Source of the DNA: Curvularia sp. ZM96 | Taxonomy: Eukaryota > Ascomycota > Dothideomycetes > Pleosporales > Pleosporaceae | Length of the DNA stretch: 64,000 bases | Assembly (NCBI GenBank): GCA_022457065.1 | Contig: JAJGBQ010000004.1 | Coordinates: 3,472,001-3,536,000, forward strand | Direction: 5' to 3' | In this document: positions 20,828 to 32,884 of the stretch, one piece after another | How the letters are laid out: each line of letters starts with the position of its first letter | Numbering within the stretch: the first letter of the stretch is position 1 | Notes under the pieces: model-generated | The model's database searches: none | What the model saw: only the letters and a program-made list of their open reading frames with translations | What the model was told of the DNA's origin: nothing | Position numbers and translations under genes: made by a program

Positions 20828-21331
20828 ACGTGCTTGAGCTTGCTCAAGATTCTTCGAACCATTCTTTTTGCCAATGTGGAGTCTGTTTTAGAGGGAAGAC
20901 GACAGCTGAGATGTGATTGTAGGAAGTACTGTCTTTTTGCTAACATTCGTTGGATACCCAATGTAGGGCGACTTGGACAACCCTTCTCTTTTTTTGTTTT
21001 CATATATGCTACGGTCACATCTGGTTCATGCATTCTAATCTGTCGATAGTTCTTCAAAGGCAAAAATAGATTGCATACTTTTGAATAGTAATTCTAAACC
21101 TTTCAAACAACAACTAGCTAGTAATAATGCATTATTAAACGAAGACATAAGTGGGTATCTTGCCGGCTAAATGCGAACCAAAACCTCTCTACAAGTATTG
21201 TACAAGCAAAATTCCCACCGCGCGTAAAAATCCAGAATTAAGATCAAACCCCATGTCATGTCGAGCGAGAGAAAATAAAGAGAGCCCAACACCCAAACTC
21301 CTTGCGTTGTAAAAACAAAACGATTTTTTTC
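20828..21331. other. Intergenic region
   Basis: This is an AT-rich stretch between the tRNA and the 3' end of the RBR ligase gene. Nothing recognisable was seen. Confidence 0.5.
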
Positions 21332-23563
21332 TTAATCAATACCAATCATGGTGCCATCGCACCTCCAATCATCGACCTCGACGTCCTCTGCTGCGGTGAC
21401 AGTGGCTTCGGGGTCGATTTGAACATGGTTGAGCCATGTTCCAACGCGGTTTGCACCAACTTTCTTTCCATCTTTTGAGAGACCGGCCATTACGGAAGAA
21501 GTAACAACTTGGGTGGTTTGTGGGGGAGGGGCGGAGCGGGAGGGGGCGGGTGCCGAGACGCGGCGAGAGCTGGAGAAAAAGGAATTCCTAGGAGTCGACT
21601 GGCGGGATGTCGACTGGCGAGTGGCGGGACGGGCGGCCGGGGTGGGCACCGAGCGGATGGCGTACGAATCGTTCATGTGGTGGCCTCCAGCGTTGCCGAT
21701 GCCGTAAATCTGAACTTCGGGTTCGGTGCGTCGAGCTGAGGATACAGTCGGAGTGGGGAGGTGGAGCGAGTTACGGAGATGTCCGGAGAGAACTCGTTCG
21801 GCGCGGTCGTAGTCGCGTTCTCGTTCGGGGCGCTCACGGGGGCGGACGCTGACGCTGGGGCGACGTGCTACTGGTGGAACCGGTTCGGCAATCTCAATGA
21901 CTTCAACATCAGGGTAACGTGGCTGTGGTGCATAGGGCACGCGCATGTCGTTGAGGCGGTCGTCGTCCGGAATGTGCTGGTAGTTGAACCAAGGGCAGTT
22001 ACAGGTCTTCCATGGAGCAGCACACACCATGCAGAATTGAGCTGTGCAGCGACTATGAATCGTTAGACGGTTGCGGTGAAGACCCGTGAATGCTTTCGAC
22101 TTACCAAGTCATGTGATTGCAGCCCTCTTTCAGTTCCACTACAGCCTTGCAGCTGTAGCATCGCTGCCAGCCTTGCTCTTTGGCCATCTCGACGACACGG
22201 TTGGTCTCCTCATCCTTGGGGCATTCGCGCTTGGTGTGGAATTTGCTGTTGCATAGTACGCAGACCTTGGTGTTGCATGTGCTGCATCGAGCGTACTTGC
22301 GGCCATATGTGGGATCCATCTTGATCTTGGATGGCTTGATCCACTGGCCACATCCCTTTGTTGGGCAGTAGAGACGGTTAGCGGTGGTGTACTCTTGGAA
22401 CTTTCTGTTCCAGAGAACCTTGAACTTGTCGTCGAATAACCGGTCGGCATACTTCAAGGGAATGTGTTCTGATGTACAACATCGTGGGGGCATGTGCTGG
22501 GGATCCTTGACGGAGAGAGTGAATTGGCGCTTCAGGCAAGAAAAGCACATGCGGTGGCCACAGGCAAGCTTGACAGTCTTGTGGATAGGGAGATCATCGT
22601 TCATGCATACCAGGCAGTCAGCCCTGAGAGGAGAGTTAGTAACAAGTAACAACAGGACCTATCAGAATTCAGCACAAACCTTTGGACTTCTCGGGACTCT
22701 CGGGATTCGCGGTGCTCTCGGTGGTCCTTGTGAGCTGAAGACGAGGTGTTGCGTGACAGCGAGGGCTTGAAGAAGCTTGACAGGATTCCGCCGGTGCTGC
22801 GACGGGCAGCTTCCTTGACCGACTGAGTCCTGGTGAGCGGCGTGGGTGGCGCAGGCGACTTTGTTGTGCCAGTGCGTCGCACAGACGGCCTAGAGACAGG
22901 CGTAGGAGCCTTTGGTTCACGAACAGAAGTATTCCTACTCGAATTAGACAAGCTACGTGTACATGTGGGGGCAGTTCCTTACCTGGACAGAATTGGGACC
23001 TCAGCCCTGCGAACGGACGCGGACCCTGAACCTGACACGGGCGTGTAAGCCGTTCGATTCGAAGACCCTCCCTCTTCGCTTCTCTTGCGGGTGGACGGCC
23101 GTCGGACCGTGATTTCCTCGACGTGGCCCATCGACTTGGGCCGGCCAAAGACGAAGTCCTCGTCCTCGGGTATGACATTGCGCTTCTTGGAGGAGCGTCG
23201 CGTGCTGTCGCGGCGGACCTCTTTGCTGCTCCTCGACGACCTGTCCTTGGCGGGCTCCCGCCTGGATTCGTGAGCCATGCGGTCTCGCTCGCGGTCCCGT
23301 CGCCGCTCTGCCTCGTTTCGCGTGTAGTACGACTCCCTGCGCGCCCTCAAATCCTCAATGTCGACCTCGGCCTGTCTCCTTGTCTCTTCGGCGCGGCGGC
23401 GCTCTCGTCGTTCGCGGTCCCTGGTGGAAGTAGCTACGTCGTCGTCGTTCCTGGAGTCCTTGTGGCGGCGGCGGTGTTTTCGGTCCCGGTCGTCTAAATA
23501 TTCGCCATCGTCGCGGTATCGTGCGCTTCGCTCGTCGCGAAGCCTCGCCATGCCCATTCCCAT
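21332..23563 (-). CDS. RBR-type (RING1-IBR-RING2) E3 ubiquitin ligase (691 aa)
   Basis: Four minus-strand exons, 23563-22983, 22934-22680, 22623-22105 and 22052-21332, give 691 aa with all phases matching. Residues 1-190 are very rich in Arg, Glu, Asp and Ser. The TRIAD begins near residue 280: RING1 (CLVCMNDD...CGHRMCFSC), an IBR (CPTKGCGQW...CSTCNTKVCVLCNSKFH) and RING2 (CYSCKAVVELKEGCNHMTCRCTAQFCMVC). The last intron falls within the RING2 CNHMTC motif, and splicing restores the Cys, which supports the model. In this family the Cys of GCNH accepts ubiquitin from the E2 as a thioester before transfer. The C-terminal 230 residues are Pro/Ser/Arg-rich and end in an acidic segment. Substrates are unknown. 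Confidence 0.93.
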
Positions 23564-24219
23564 GGACCTGCAGGCAAAGATATCACTTGCCAGCTGGCAG
23601 CCTCGCAGGTCACAGGCTCTTGCACGCTGTGGCCGGCACTGTTGCAGGTGTTCAGGCGGGCGCACAAAAGGCAGCAGGTGTGTGGAGAGTTGCGGTGGGC
23701 GTGACGAGCGGACAGCAAGCACCTGCAGGCAGCCCAAGCCGGATGCGAGAAAGACGGGCCAGTGGCACAGGGCAGCCCGTCGGCGGTGAGCGCGCACAGG
23801 GTGCCGGTTGATCTAAAACGCCCACAGGGCTTTTCGCTACCCTTCTAGCGCTTGCAGGGGGTGGCGTCAGCGTCAGGCGTCGACGGCCGGCCGTGCCAGC
23901 TGTCTTGCAGACGCGATGATGTATCTGGAGAGACTGCAAGCCCTCGTACGTCGCCTCGCATTCCCTCGGCCCCGTCGTGGGCTGCGCAGCCGGCAGAACA
24001 AAGGCGGTGCAGCCCTGTCTTGCGTCGGGTGTACAGACAATGTACGGAGTAAGCGTCGGGCTGGAGCAGACGAGCAGACAGGCAGATAGGTAGATCAAGG
24101 CGAAGAAACAAATATCCGAGGGCACGTTGGGAGATGAGAGCTGCGATGACTCGCCACAGGGGCGCCAAACTTTTTCCATTGCAGACAGACCTAAGCGTGA
24201 TGCAATGCCGCCCAGGCCG
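23564..24219. other. Intergenic region
   Basis: This is GC-rich sequence between the 5' end of the RBR ligase and the 3' end of the transporter gene, both on the minus strand. Long shadow frames exist but none has protein-like composition. Confidence 0.5.
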
Positions 24220-25716
24220 TCAGTCCTTTTCCAGGGTAATTTGCGTAGACACCTCCCATTTCTGCCCGCCGTTCCCGTACCCGCCGCCCAACCGGTTCCG
24301 CACCATGCTGCCGATACGATCACGCAGCCGCCCAATCTCGTCCAGCTGCCGCACTCGCACCTTGAGGTTGGCCTGGCACAGCCCATAGTGCACCTGCCAG
24401 AACTTGGCTTCGTCAACACTCCTGATTGCAGGATCCGCCTCCAGCTCGCGCATCACGTCCGACACGCCGGGCCCTGCGTACGACATGAGCAGCATCTTCC
24501 CCAGTGTCCACCCTTGGATCCACCCTAGTGCTACCATGGAAAACGCAACCGAGAAGGACAGCGTCCGGTCCAGCCACACGTACATCTGAATGCTTAGCAA
24601 CGGCAGCACGAGCAGCAGCGCCGAGCACGACAGCGTCAGAAAGTGCGACGGGTTGCTCAGGACTGACGGCAGGTTAGCAATGGCGCTCAGTCTCATCACC
24701 TTCCCAATCCGCGCGTGGTTCTTGAGCACAATCGCCGACACCAGTGTCGACACAATTCCGCTCAGCGCAGCAAGATCAATGCTGCCCGGCGATACTCGTT
24801 CGTGAGCATCCACATGGTGCGCTTGATGTCCGCCCGTGTTCTCGAGCGCATGCGTTAGCCCATGTGATATCAGGTCTAGTCCCATGAACAGCAGCCCAAC
24901 CGACATGCCCAGCCCTGCAATCACTTCGAGCCGCTCAAACCCAAACGGATGGCGGATGCTCGATCGTTTCCACACCTCAAAGTTTGCGCCGACGTCCACA
25001 GCCACACACAGGAATGCGCCGAGCGCGTCGTAGAAGATGAGGCGTGACAGGACGGTTAGAGCCAGCGACTCGTGTGCGCCCCATTGAACGAGACCACCCA
25101 CGACCAAGTGACAGAAGCACCATGCCAACCGCAGCTTCTGGTCCTTGGACATGGACGACCGGTACTCTTTGAACGTCGGGATAGGCAGCGAGGCGGGCAG
25201 CTGGAGTGGGGCGCGGGGTGCGGGTTCTAGAAATATCTGGTGCGATACACTGCTGTGCTTGTACTTGTGTCCTCGTCGTCGTCCAACATCCTGTGCATGT
25301 CAGTATAAGCTTTGCGAACTGGGGGGTGGGAGCTGCACGTTGCTTTTGGCCTGGGGTCGCCCTGGCTGGTAGGTAACCGACTGGAAGTTGAACGGGTTGA
25401 GGTTCTCGGATCCGTCCGTGTCCATGGCCGCCCCGCTGGCAGTGCTCGCAGGTGTGTAGGGGAAGGTTGCGCTCGCTGGTGTATACAGCGTGGCCGGCGA
25501 AGCCCTCTGCGAGACCGAGTCGCTGGGCGCAAGCGTGGCATACTGCTTCGAGGGAAACGTTGCCGACATGGGCGAGAGCAGCCCATTCGTGCTCGCGGGC
25601 AGCGTCCTAGACGACGGATCGCCCTCGAGTCCTAGTCCCACAGCCTGCGGCGCGTCCTCATCAGGAGGCGGCGTCGGAGTGCGCGGTGGAGCAGGCAGAG
25701 GCATTTTCGAGTCCAT
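24220..25716 (-). CDS. Cation diffusion facilitator family protein, Zrg17-like (482 aa)
   Basis: Two exons, 25716-25339 and 25290-24220, give 482 aa. The 48-bp intron has an unusual donor (GTGCAG) but a good branch point and acceptor, and the junction reads AKSN/DVGRRRGHKYKHSSVSHQIF, a stretch I associate with fungal Zrg17 proteins. The N-terminus is Pro/Ser-rich and cytosolic. After SSMSKDQKLRLAWCF come about six hydrophobic segments and a soluble C-terminal domain of about 90 residues. Zrg17 forms a heteromer with a second CDF protein (Msc2 in S. cerevisiae, Cis4 in S. pombe) that loads zinc into the early secretory pathway. The usual paired HxxxD metal site is not visible here (FYDALGAFLCV in TM2; NPSHFLTL in TM5), in line with a non-transporting partner subunit. 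Confidence 0.82.
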
Positions 25717-26020
25717 GGCCACGGAAAAATCAAAGGCGGTAATGAGCCACTGCTAGCGAGAGAGCATGGCACGGAAAAATAAGATAAGAGAGCGCAGAAC
25801 TGACCCCAGAGGGGAGGCGGAGGGGAAATTGAGGGAGGGCTTCCATATGCAGACATGGGGTTGCATGGTCAGTGTGCCCCTTGCAGCCAGTCTGGCGGCC
25901 GCATCCAGCATAGCGCTATGACGCGCCGCCGTTGACCTTGTTGACAGCCCGGCCTGAGACATGACATTTTTGACAAGAGCACGCACAAAACAAAACGACA
26001 AAAACAAAAAGAGACGGTAA
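25717..26020. promoter_or_regulatory. Divergent promoter region
   Basis: About 300 bases separate the start codons of the minus-strand Zrg17-like gene and the plus-strand two-TM protein gene, so a shared bidirectional promoter is likely. I see no clear TATA box. Confidence 0.5.
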
Positions 26021-27046
26021 ATGGAAGACGGCGGCAGCAGCAGCGGCGCCAGAAACAACATCAGCACCAGCACCCTTGCTGCGGGCGGCGGAAAGCCTGG
26101 CCAAGACGGCGCATCTGTTCACAAACGCTCCAAGTCTGGAAGCATTCTGGGCGGGTTTCTCAGGTCATCGTCATCAAGACATGCTACAGCAACAAAGGTG
26201 CCAGCTCCGCCGAACGGCGGCGGCGAGGGGGCTCACGGGCTCAATGACCACGGCACAGTAGAAGGGTCATCCATGGCGAGGGCGCTGCGCCAGAACCAGA
26301 ACCTAGCCGGCCGTCAGAGAAAGGGCTCGTTGCGGAAAGCAGCCATGGCCAAGATGCGTGAACGGAGCAGCTCACTACGCAAGACACCCAAACCGTCCAT
26401 TGTCACCAATTTCGACACGACGCCGCTCAATCCATCGCCGGACAACGGCTGGGTGCCCGCCGTCCGTCTCCCTTCCTCCCCGACCGCGCCCACGTGCTCG
26501 CCACGTGACGCTCCCGAGGTCTCTGCTCTGCCCTTACTCGCGTCCCCCATGGCGAGCCCTGTTGCGCCATATGCCTCGACCACGGACGATGACGATGCCA
26601 TGTCCTTCTACCGCCCTTCGCCGGCCAGCAGCGACTTCTCTTTTGCCGTCCCGAGCCAGGGCCAGGTTGCCTCTCTCGTACACCGCCGCTCGACTCGCAG
26701 CAACCGCCGCGCTTCGATTCCGGCCCTTGTGACCCCTGCCGAACTTGACTCTGACGATGAGTGGGATTACAGTGAGACCGAGTGGTGGGGCTGGGTCGTG
26801 CTGATAGCTACCTGGATTGTCTTCGTCGTAGGAATGGGTTCCTGCCTCGGCGTTTGGAGCTGGGCGTGGGACGTGGGCGAGACACCGTATGCACCACCAG
26901 ACCTAGAAGACGACGCAACCTTGCCAATTACTGGATATTACCCCGCGCTCATTGTCTGTACCGCGGTCACCAGCTGGGTGTGGGTGGTCGTGGCCTGGGT
27001 AGGGATGAAGTACTTCCGCCACGCCAAAGTCGGCGTAGACGGATAG
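26021..27046 (+). CDS. Fungal protein with two C-terminal membrane segments (341 aa)
   Basis: This is an intronless frame starting at ATG 26021. The first 245 residues are low-complexity, Ser/Arg/Pro-rich with many potential phosphorylation sites (RKGSLRK, RERSSSLRK). An acidic patch SDDEWDYSETEWW precedes TM1 (about 258-281). A 25-residue acidic loop leads to TM2 (about 305-334, beginning GYYPALIVCTA), and the tail is short and basic. The acidic W-rich entry and the GYYPAL motif look conserved, but I cannot name the family; the ER or plasma membrane is possible. It is divergently paired with the Zrg17-like gene. Confidence 0.78.
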   Translation: MEDGGSSSGARNNISTSTLAAGGGKPGQDGASVHKRSKSGSILGGFLRSSSSRHATATKVPAPPNGGGEGAHGLNDHGTVEGSSMARALRQNQNLAGRQRKGSLRKAAMAKMRERSSSLRKTPKPSIVTNFDTTPLNPSPDNGWVPAVRLPSSPTAPTCSPRDAPEVSALPLLASPMASPVAPYASTTDDDDAMSFYRPSPASSDFSFAVPSQGQVASLVHRRSTRSNRRASIPALVTPAELDSDDEWDYSETEWWGWVVLIATWIVFVVGMGSCLGVWSWAWDVGETPYAPPDLEDDATLPITGYYPALIVCTAVTSWVWVVVAWVGMKYFRHAKVGVDG

Positions 27047-27639
27047 CAAGCCATGCTCGCGTGCAAACATCAAATATCATCTAAAATATCATCTACACCC
27101 TCATCGCATGAACACAACCGGGCCACCGGGACTAGCCATTGCCATTATAGGCTATTCGCTTAACCGTTCTGCTGCATGCTTAAAATATACCCTTGGGGCT
27201 GAAACACTAAGCTATAATACGGCTTGTTAAGCCGCCTCACACACGCTCGCGTTACCTTACCCTGCCCTAACTTACTACCGACTGCCCACGACAATACAGT
27301 TATTTCTTCTTGGTGTTTATCCTTTTTCTTACTCGCCCAGATGCGGATAGCTGAAGGCCGAAACGTGCCAAAGGCGTCAAGTCTGGCATCGATCACAATA
27401 AAAGAGTCGCCGAGATGCTCCATCTTGCCCGTATCGTACGCCGCGATTCAGTGGCTTTGACCTCAATTTCCGCAACTGGATCCTCCCCACTTACGTGCTT
27501 GACCCCGTAACTCGGGACAAAGGCCCTACTGAACATGGTGCGGTGTGAACACCTCAAGACATTACATCAGCCTGGAACCTCCGATCCTTCAGCGCTGGAG
27601 CCAGGGCCCCAAGCGTTGGCCTAATTCAGAAGATGTAAG
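27047..27639. other. Intergenic region
   Basis: No gene is supported between the two-TM protein and the F-box-like gene. The largest frames (under 90 codons) overlap on both strands. Confidence 0.5.
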
Positions 27640-28725
27640 ATGAAGGCAATTTCCCTCTCCGGAGACTCTCATAAAGAAAAACTTCTCGCCAACATGCGGC
27701 TGATGCAAGCAGATTGTTCATGCGATTGGGTTATTATGGCATTGCGTCGACGTCAACGAGGGGTCTCCAAGCTCGAGGAGCTACTACCAACCCTACTAAC
27801 TGTCAAGGGCAACGACCTCAAGGTTGTTAGCGGGAAGCCCACTGCCAAATCAGACCATACTGAGAGGCCATCATCATGCACACCACAGGCAAAAGTTACA
27901 CCATGCCGCAGACAGCAACCCCCTCCGAATGCACACTGGTGTCCACGCAGGCACCACAGCGGTCCGTTCCGCTTCCTTGAACTACCGCAAGAAATCAGAG
28001 ATGAGATCTACTCCTATCTGGTCGTTCGCCAAAACTCCAACTCGCCACCCATTCTCGATGCAACCACCATCTTGAAAAACCGGAAGAAACGCCTGGCCGC
28101 AAGAAAGACCCGGGAACGACTCAATCAACAACGACTTTTGGACGGAAAGCGCCCAACATGTCCACATACAACCCACACGGATCCCATTCTGCACGTCGAC
28201 CTTCTCCGCACCTCCCAGAAACTAGCCGATGAAGCAACCGACTGCATGTACACCAAGAACTGGTTCGCCATCTCTCTCGACAAGCTTCCCCTCCCCACCT
28301 TTGAAGTGCCCCCAGGTTGGGACCTCTCCCGCATCAAACGCCTCCAAATCGAAGTCCAGCTAAAAGACTCGATACGCATGAACCGCTATGTGGACTGGTC
28401 CTCTTTCTTCTCCTCCTTCCCTTCGCTCCAATTCCTCCGCGTGGTTCCAACCTTGCACCCACGCTACTATGAATGGGCAAAGTCAGAATTCACAGACTGG
28501 TCTGCTACGCCATTCGTGCACAAGGCGTTTTTCAGAGAGCTGCTGGTTGCGGTGCCCGGGTATGTGGAGCTTAAGATTGGTTCGGCAATGGATGTACAAG
28601 AGAATGTGCACATGCAGGATAAGGCGCCGATTAGCACCAGGTACCTATGGGATATGTACATGGAGTTGGGGACTAGGGTCGATGGCACGGGAAGACCACT
28701 GCCGGTGAATAGAGTGGTGTGCTGA
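27640..28725 (+). CDS. F-box-like protein (361 aa)
   Basis: This is a single frame of 361 aa. The motif GPFRFLELPQEIRDEIYSYLV at about 108-128 is the short F-box-like start common in expanded fungal families. It is followed by a basic helix (KNRKKRLAARKTRERL) and by DPILHVDLLRTSQKLADEA, which is the usual second block of these proteins. Such proteins may act as substrate receptors of SCF ubiquitin ligases, but most are uncharacterised. The 100 residues before the motif have little structure, so the true start could be a later ATG. Confidence 0.75.
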   Translation: MKAISLSGDSHKEKLLANMRLMQADCSCDWVIMALRRRQRGVSKLEELLPTLLTVKGNDLKVVSGKPTAKSDHTERPSSCTPQAKVTPCRRQQPPPNAHWCPRRHHSGPFRFLELPQEIRDEIYSYLVVRQNSNSPPILDATTILKNRKKRLAARKTRERLNQQRLLDGKRPTCPHTTHTDPILHVDLLRTSQKLADEATDCMYTKNWFAISLDKLPLPTFEVPPGWDLSRIKRLQIEVQLKDSIRMNRYVDWSSFFSSFPSLQFLRVVPTLHPRYYEWAKSEFTDWSATPFVHKAFFRELLVAVPGYVELKIGSAMDVQENVHMQDKAPISTRYLWDMYMELGTRVDGTGRPLPVNRVVC

Positions 28726-30064
28726 CGATGTTTATCTTGTTGCTTTGTTCACGGCCGAATTGACGCTGATGAGCTAATGCCAATGTCGGGGTTGGGCATT
28801 TAGAAGTTTGTGGTTTTGGTTCTTTTGATGTATATGTTTTTTTCGGGTTCGTTTAGCGATCAGTCTCTTTTTTTTCTCTTTCGCACATACACACACACAC
28901 ACTCTCTCTCTCGGTATCTCTCAAAAGTTAGACGACGGACTCTTGCGCCTGCTCGTAATTAGAATTCAAAGGATTACTCTGCAAGCAAAAAAGGTCACAA
29001 TGGGGCTCTCCTCCCATGTTCAGATTCAGAAGGTAGGGGGGTTTATCATGAACGCGCATACGCTGATGCAATGGCGAAATATAATGCTCTCTACCTGAAC
29101 ATACTACTACCCTCCAAAAGCCAATCGTTCCCACGCGTACACAGCCATCTCTGCGTTGTTCATTCTTTCCTTGAGTATATATCCTACGCCTTTCCCTTCA
29201 AACACACGTATCAGGCGTCGTCGACCTCTTCCCTCCTTTCCTTTCTTTCCTTTTCTTTTTTTTTCCCCGAAAGATTTCCCCTCCCCTCCCGGTCTATGCT
29301 TTCGTCCCCCCCCCCCTTTTTGCTTCTTCCCTGGATCATCCGATCGTCAAAAAAAAGGACAAACAAAGCGAGGATGCCAAGAAGAACAAAAGGGGTTGTT
29401 GCTGACCGAGCGGAAACGGGCGGATATGCTTCCGCTGCCGATCGCTGAGGAAGAAGTAAAGAATGATGTTCAAGCGGGATATACTACGGGAGGGGAGGGA
29501 CAGGTCGGGAAAATCAAGAGGTTTGTTTTGGTAGATCCCCCCGTGATATGTTTTTCTTTTTTTTCTGGCACTTTTTTTCTCCAGCAGGACAGGGGAGGAG
29601 GGTATGGGGTGGGATGGAAGAAGGTGCGGGGTTGGTGGAATCACTATTATCCTGGAAATGTCGAGGATGGGCTGTGTGGAGTACGTGAGACAGAAAGTAG
29701 ATGGTAATGTTTTGCAATCAGAGACAGGTAAAAAAATAAGACTGCTTAGTGCAAGATAGTCCTGTAAAATTGTAGACACATGCATGACTTTAACAGTTTT
29801 ACATTTTGTAGCTCACATTAAATATGGCCAGTAGATACCCTCTAAAAAAAGACGCCAGGGTGAGAGAGGGCTAGTACTTAGTGTCAGAATACCCACTCAA
29901 CAAACCGCCATGCTAGAACGGTTTCCCAATTTTTCTATACATTACAAGTGAAGGTGAAGAGAAATACACATATGACACCAACACCCGTCTCTACATAGAC
30001 GATTTCCCCCTTTCCTTTTCCTTTTGAATCCAGCGAGGAGAATTACACCTCTCTGCTCATGTCA
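28726..30064. other. Intergenic region between convergent genes
   Basis: This 1.3-kb stretch contains a dinucleotide microsatellite (CA then TC runs, about 28889-28915) and a strongly pyrimidine-rich block at 29215-29330. Frames of up to 183 codons are low-complexity Phe/Pro/Ser artefacts of that block. No gene is supported. Confidence 0.5.
28889..28915. repeat. CA/TC microsatellite
   Basis: This is an uninterrupted run of CA followed by TC dinucleotides in the 3' flank of the F-box-like gene. Confidence 0.7.
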
Positions 30065-32884
30065 TTATTCGCGCTTGGGTGGCTGAGACCCGGGCTGTGG
30101 TGATCCCTGATTTCTATACGGGTTACTCGAAGGAATCTCCCATCGCCTTTCACCCTCATCTTCTTCTACTTGCACGCCAGGACTGCGGTTCTGCGTGCGA
30201 CCCGGTGGCATCATGGTCTGATACGAGAACTCTTCTACCTGACCTGTGGAAATTGAGCTCGGCGAACCGGGCGCTGTGCTACGAGGAGGCCGGGTCGAGG
30301 GAGCTGCTGGTGGAGGTGCAAATGAGCCTTGGCTGGTAGACGGTACTACTTGGAGTGGCAGAGGTGGCGGCGGGTTCTGGCGAAGCGTGTCGACCGAGGC
30401 GCGTGAGCCATATGGCGACAGTGTTGCACCTCCCTTGCGCTTTCCAGAAGAGCTCGCCTTGTGCAACAAACCGCGAACTTCATCAAGGTCTGGCCTCTGG
30501 TCCATGCTTGGGCGACCGATAGTGCTAGCATCGTCGCCACGCGCTTGCCAAGTGTCGTCTCGAACCGGGTCGAGGCCTGGCCTGCGGTTGTTGAGTGAAG
30601 AAATGGCGTGGTTTTCACCGCTGACACCAAGATAATCGACACCTGTAGACGAGCCAGTGTCTTCTTTCTTAGACTGCTTGACTGGCTGCAGGCGGCTCGC
30701 GTCAGCATTTTCCAAGTACTTTTGGTATGCAGCGACCGCCTCGGCTGGCTGAACAGCAACAGACCAAGTAGGCTTGTCTTGCGAGCCAAGGGTAGCATCT
30801 CCACCACCTGGGCCGTTGATAGGAACCTTGCGTAGAGCAACCACCAGGGCGCACATGAACTTGGAACGGCGGGCGGCACGGAGTGCTTCGTTGGACCAGT
30901 TGCTCTTGTGTCGAATCTCAACAACAAGCTCCAACTTGTTCATTTCGGCGATGCTGACGACCTCAATGTCGATGTCAGGGTGGAATTCGCGAGCATTGAC
31001 AGGATCCCGGACGAATTTGAGCATCTCCATCTTGAGCAAGTTGATATCCTCGAAGGATGTGCCAAAGTCGCAGAAGACAGAGACCTGTTCTCGCATGGCC
31101 TTGCTTCGAGTAATGTTCTCCACCCACAATCCGTTCAGGACAATGTTGGGGATTTGTACAGTTTTGCCGTTGCTGACGCGCTTGAAGACCGTGTAGAGCA
31201 ACTGAATGTGTTCGACAGTCAGCTCTGTTGCAGTGATATCAACACGGTCGCCGATGTCGTATGGGTGCTTGACAAAGAGGAAAATGCATGAACCGAGAAC
31301 TTCCTGAGCGGTGGCCGCGAATACGAAAGACAGAGACAGGAGTGCAGTAGCTGAAGTGGCCAGCGTCGCACGGAAAGCCGGAGCAAGGAAAGCGATGAAG
31401 ACGAAGAGACAGATGATGAGGGCAATGGTCATGATGAGGCCGTCCAGGGCGTGAATGGCCTGGTCCACGTCGTGCATGCTGGAGTTGATCGACTTGCGCT
31501 GCCTGGCGAAGTCGGTCACAGTCAGGATCATCTCCTCCAAACTGATGTCGCCGTTTCCGTCTCGATCAATGGAGTAAAAGCATTCCTCAGCTTCCTCTTG
31601 GCGATTGGATCCCATGACTTCGATCAGATCTTCCAGGTAAAGCTCGTTCTTGCCCTCAACGACCAAGGACATCCAGATGCGCTTGGCGAGAGCCTCAGCA
31701 CTCTTGTTCCTCTCCAGAGCGGTAATAACGATGGAATGAGCGGAGTTGGTGTCGAAAACCTTTTTACCAGTGATTTCCGAAGCGATGGTACCAAAGACTG
31801 AAGTAATCTTGTCACCAAGTCGGCCAGCATCTCGGCCGACCTCCTGGATGAGACGTAGAGGTGTGCGGCTGCCCGAGCGACCGTGCTTGAAGGTTCCCTT
31901 CTTGCTGCCAAATCCGAGATCGAGAATAGTGTCCTGAATAATGTAGTCTTCCTCGGCAAACTCGTTGCAGTAGGCCGGGAACAAGCTTCGCGAAGTGTCG
32001 TACAAAACACCAAGTAGGTAGATGTTGCGCTTCGACTCCTTGATCTTGTCATCAAACTGCTTGCGGTGGTAGCTGATACTGATGAGTTGGATGAAGACAC
32101 GCTCAGCAAGGATGATGATGGTGCAAACAAGCAGTGCCAGCAGAACCGACTGCATGGTGTTGAGCCAGCCTGGCTCTTTTGCGCCGGGACTGGTATCAAT
32201 TGGCCGGACGAGCTATGCAAGATTAGCAATGCCGCTGTACTGGCAAGAAGAGGTTATGCTTACAGCAGGAAACGTGGCTTGGTTGACCACCATCCATAGA
32301 ACAAAGGACAGAGACTTCTCTACTGCCCTGAGCAGCTTCACGTACTTCTTCACACCAGGGCTAACGACGCCAACCAAAAACTCGAAAATGTTGGGAATGA
32401 AGTGTGCCACAATCTTCATGACCCAGAAACTCAGCCAGATAATCTCAATCCAGATCCAGAACTTCTTCTGGTTTGTTCCACCGATTGAGCCTGTGATGGT
32501 GCCGGTTTGCGAGAGAATGATGGGAATAGCCAATAGAAGTGCAACGGGTGCAACATAGATCATGTAGCGAGTGACAATGCTCCAGTTGAGGATCTTGTTA
32601 TAGATCCTGCCCATGCGGTTGAGAGCCGTCTTTTCCTCTTGACCGCGAGATGGAGGTAGAGGTGCGCCTGTTCTCTCATCGATGGCCGCCAGCTTCCTGC
32701 GTCCCCGTGTGAACATGTGTTGTCTGTCGCCCTTTTCATTCTGCGAAGGCGACTGCGAGGGCGTATGACTGATGACAGTCTCGAGGGGTATGTCGGTGGT
32801 GCGGTTCTCCATGTTGGCGTTGCTTAGGGGTTGGAAGCCTTGGTTTGAGAGTCGGAAGGACCTCGAAGATCTCTTACTGGTCAT
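30065..32884 (-). CDS. MscS-type mechanosensitive ion channel with EF-hand (922 aa)
   Basis: Two exons, 32884-32264 and 32212-30065, joined across a 51-bp intron in phase 0, give 922 aa. The N-terminal 100 residues are cytosolic and disordered. Several membrane helices follow (for example RYMIYVAPVALLLAIPIIL; FWIWIEIIWLSFWVM; SVLLALLVCTIIILAERVFIQL). An EF-hand loop DRDGNGDISLEE has all calcium-coordinating positions. The pore region follows (LIMTIALIICLFVFIAFLAP; ATAQEVLGSCIFLFVKHPYDIGDRVDI) and leads into the MscS beta domain. The C-terminal 250 residues are Pro/Ser-rich. The layout matches S. pombe Msy1/Msy2, ER and plasma-membrane channels that limit calcium entry on hypo-osmotic shock. 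Confidence 0.93.

Noticed and set aside
29071..29785. Overlapping frames of 125-183 codons on both strands
   Set aside because: They arise from a pyrimidine-rich block and encode Phe/Pro/Ser low-complexity sequence; more likely the 3' flank of the neighbouring genes.
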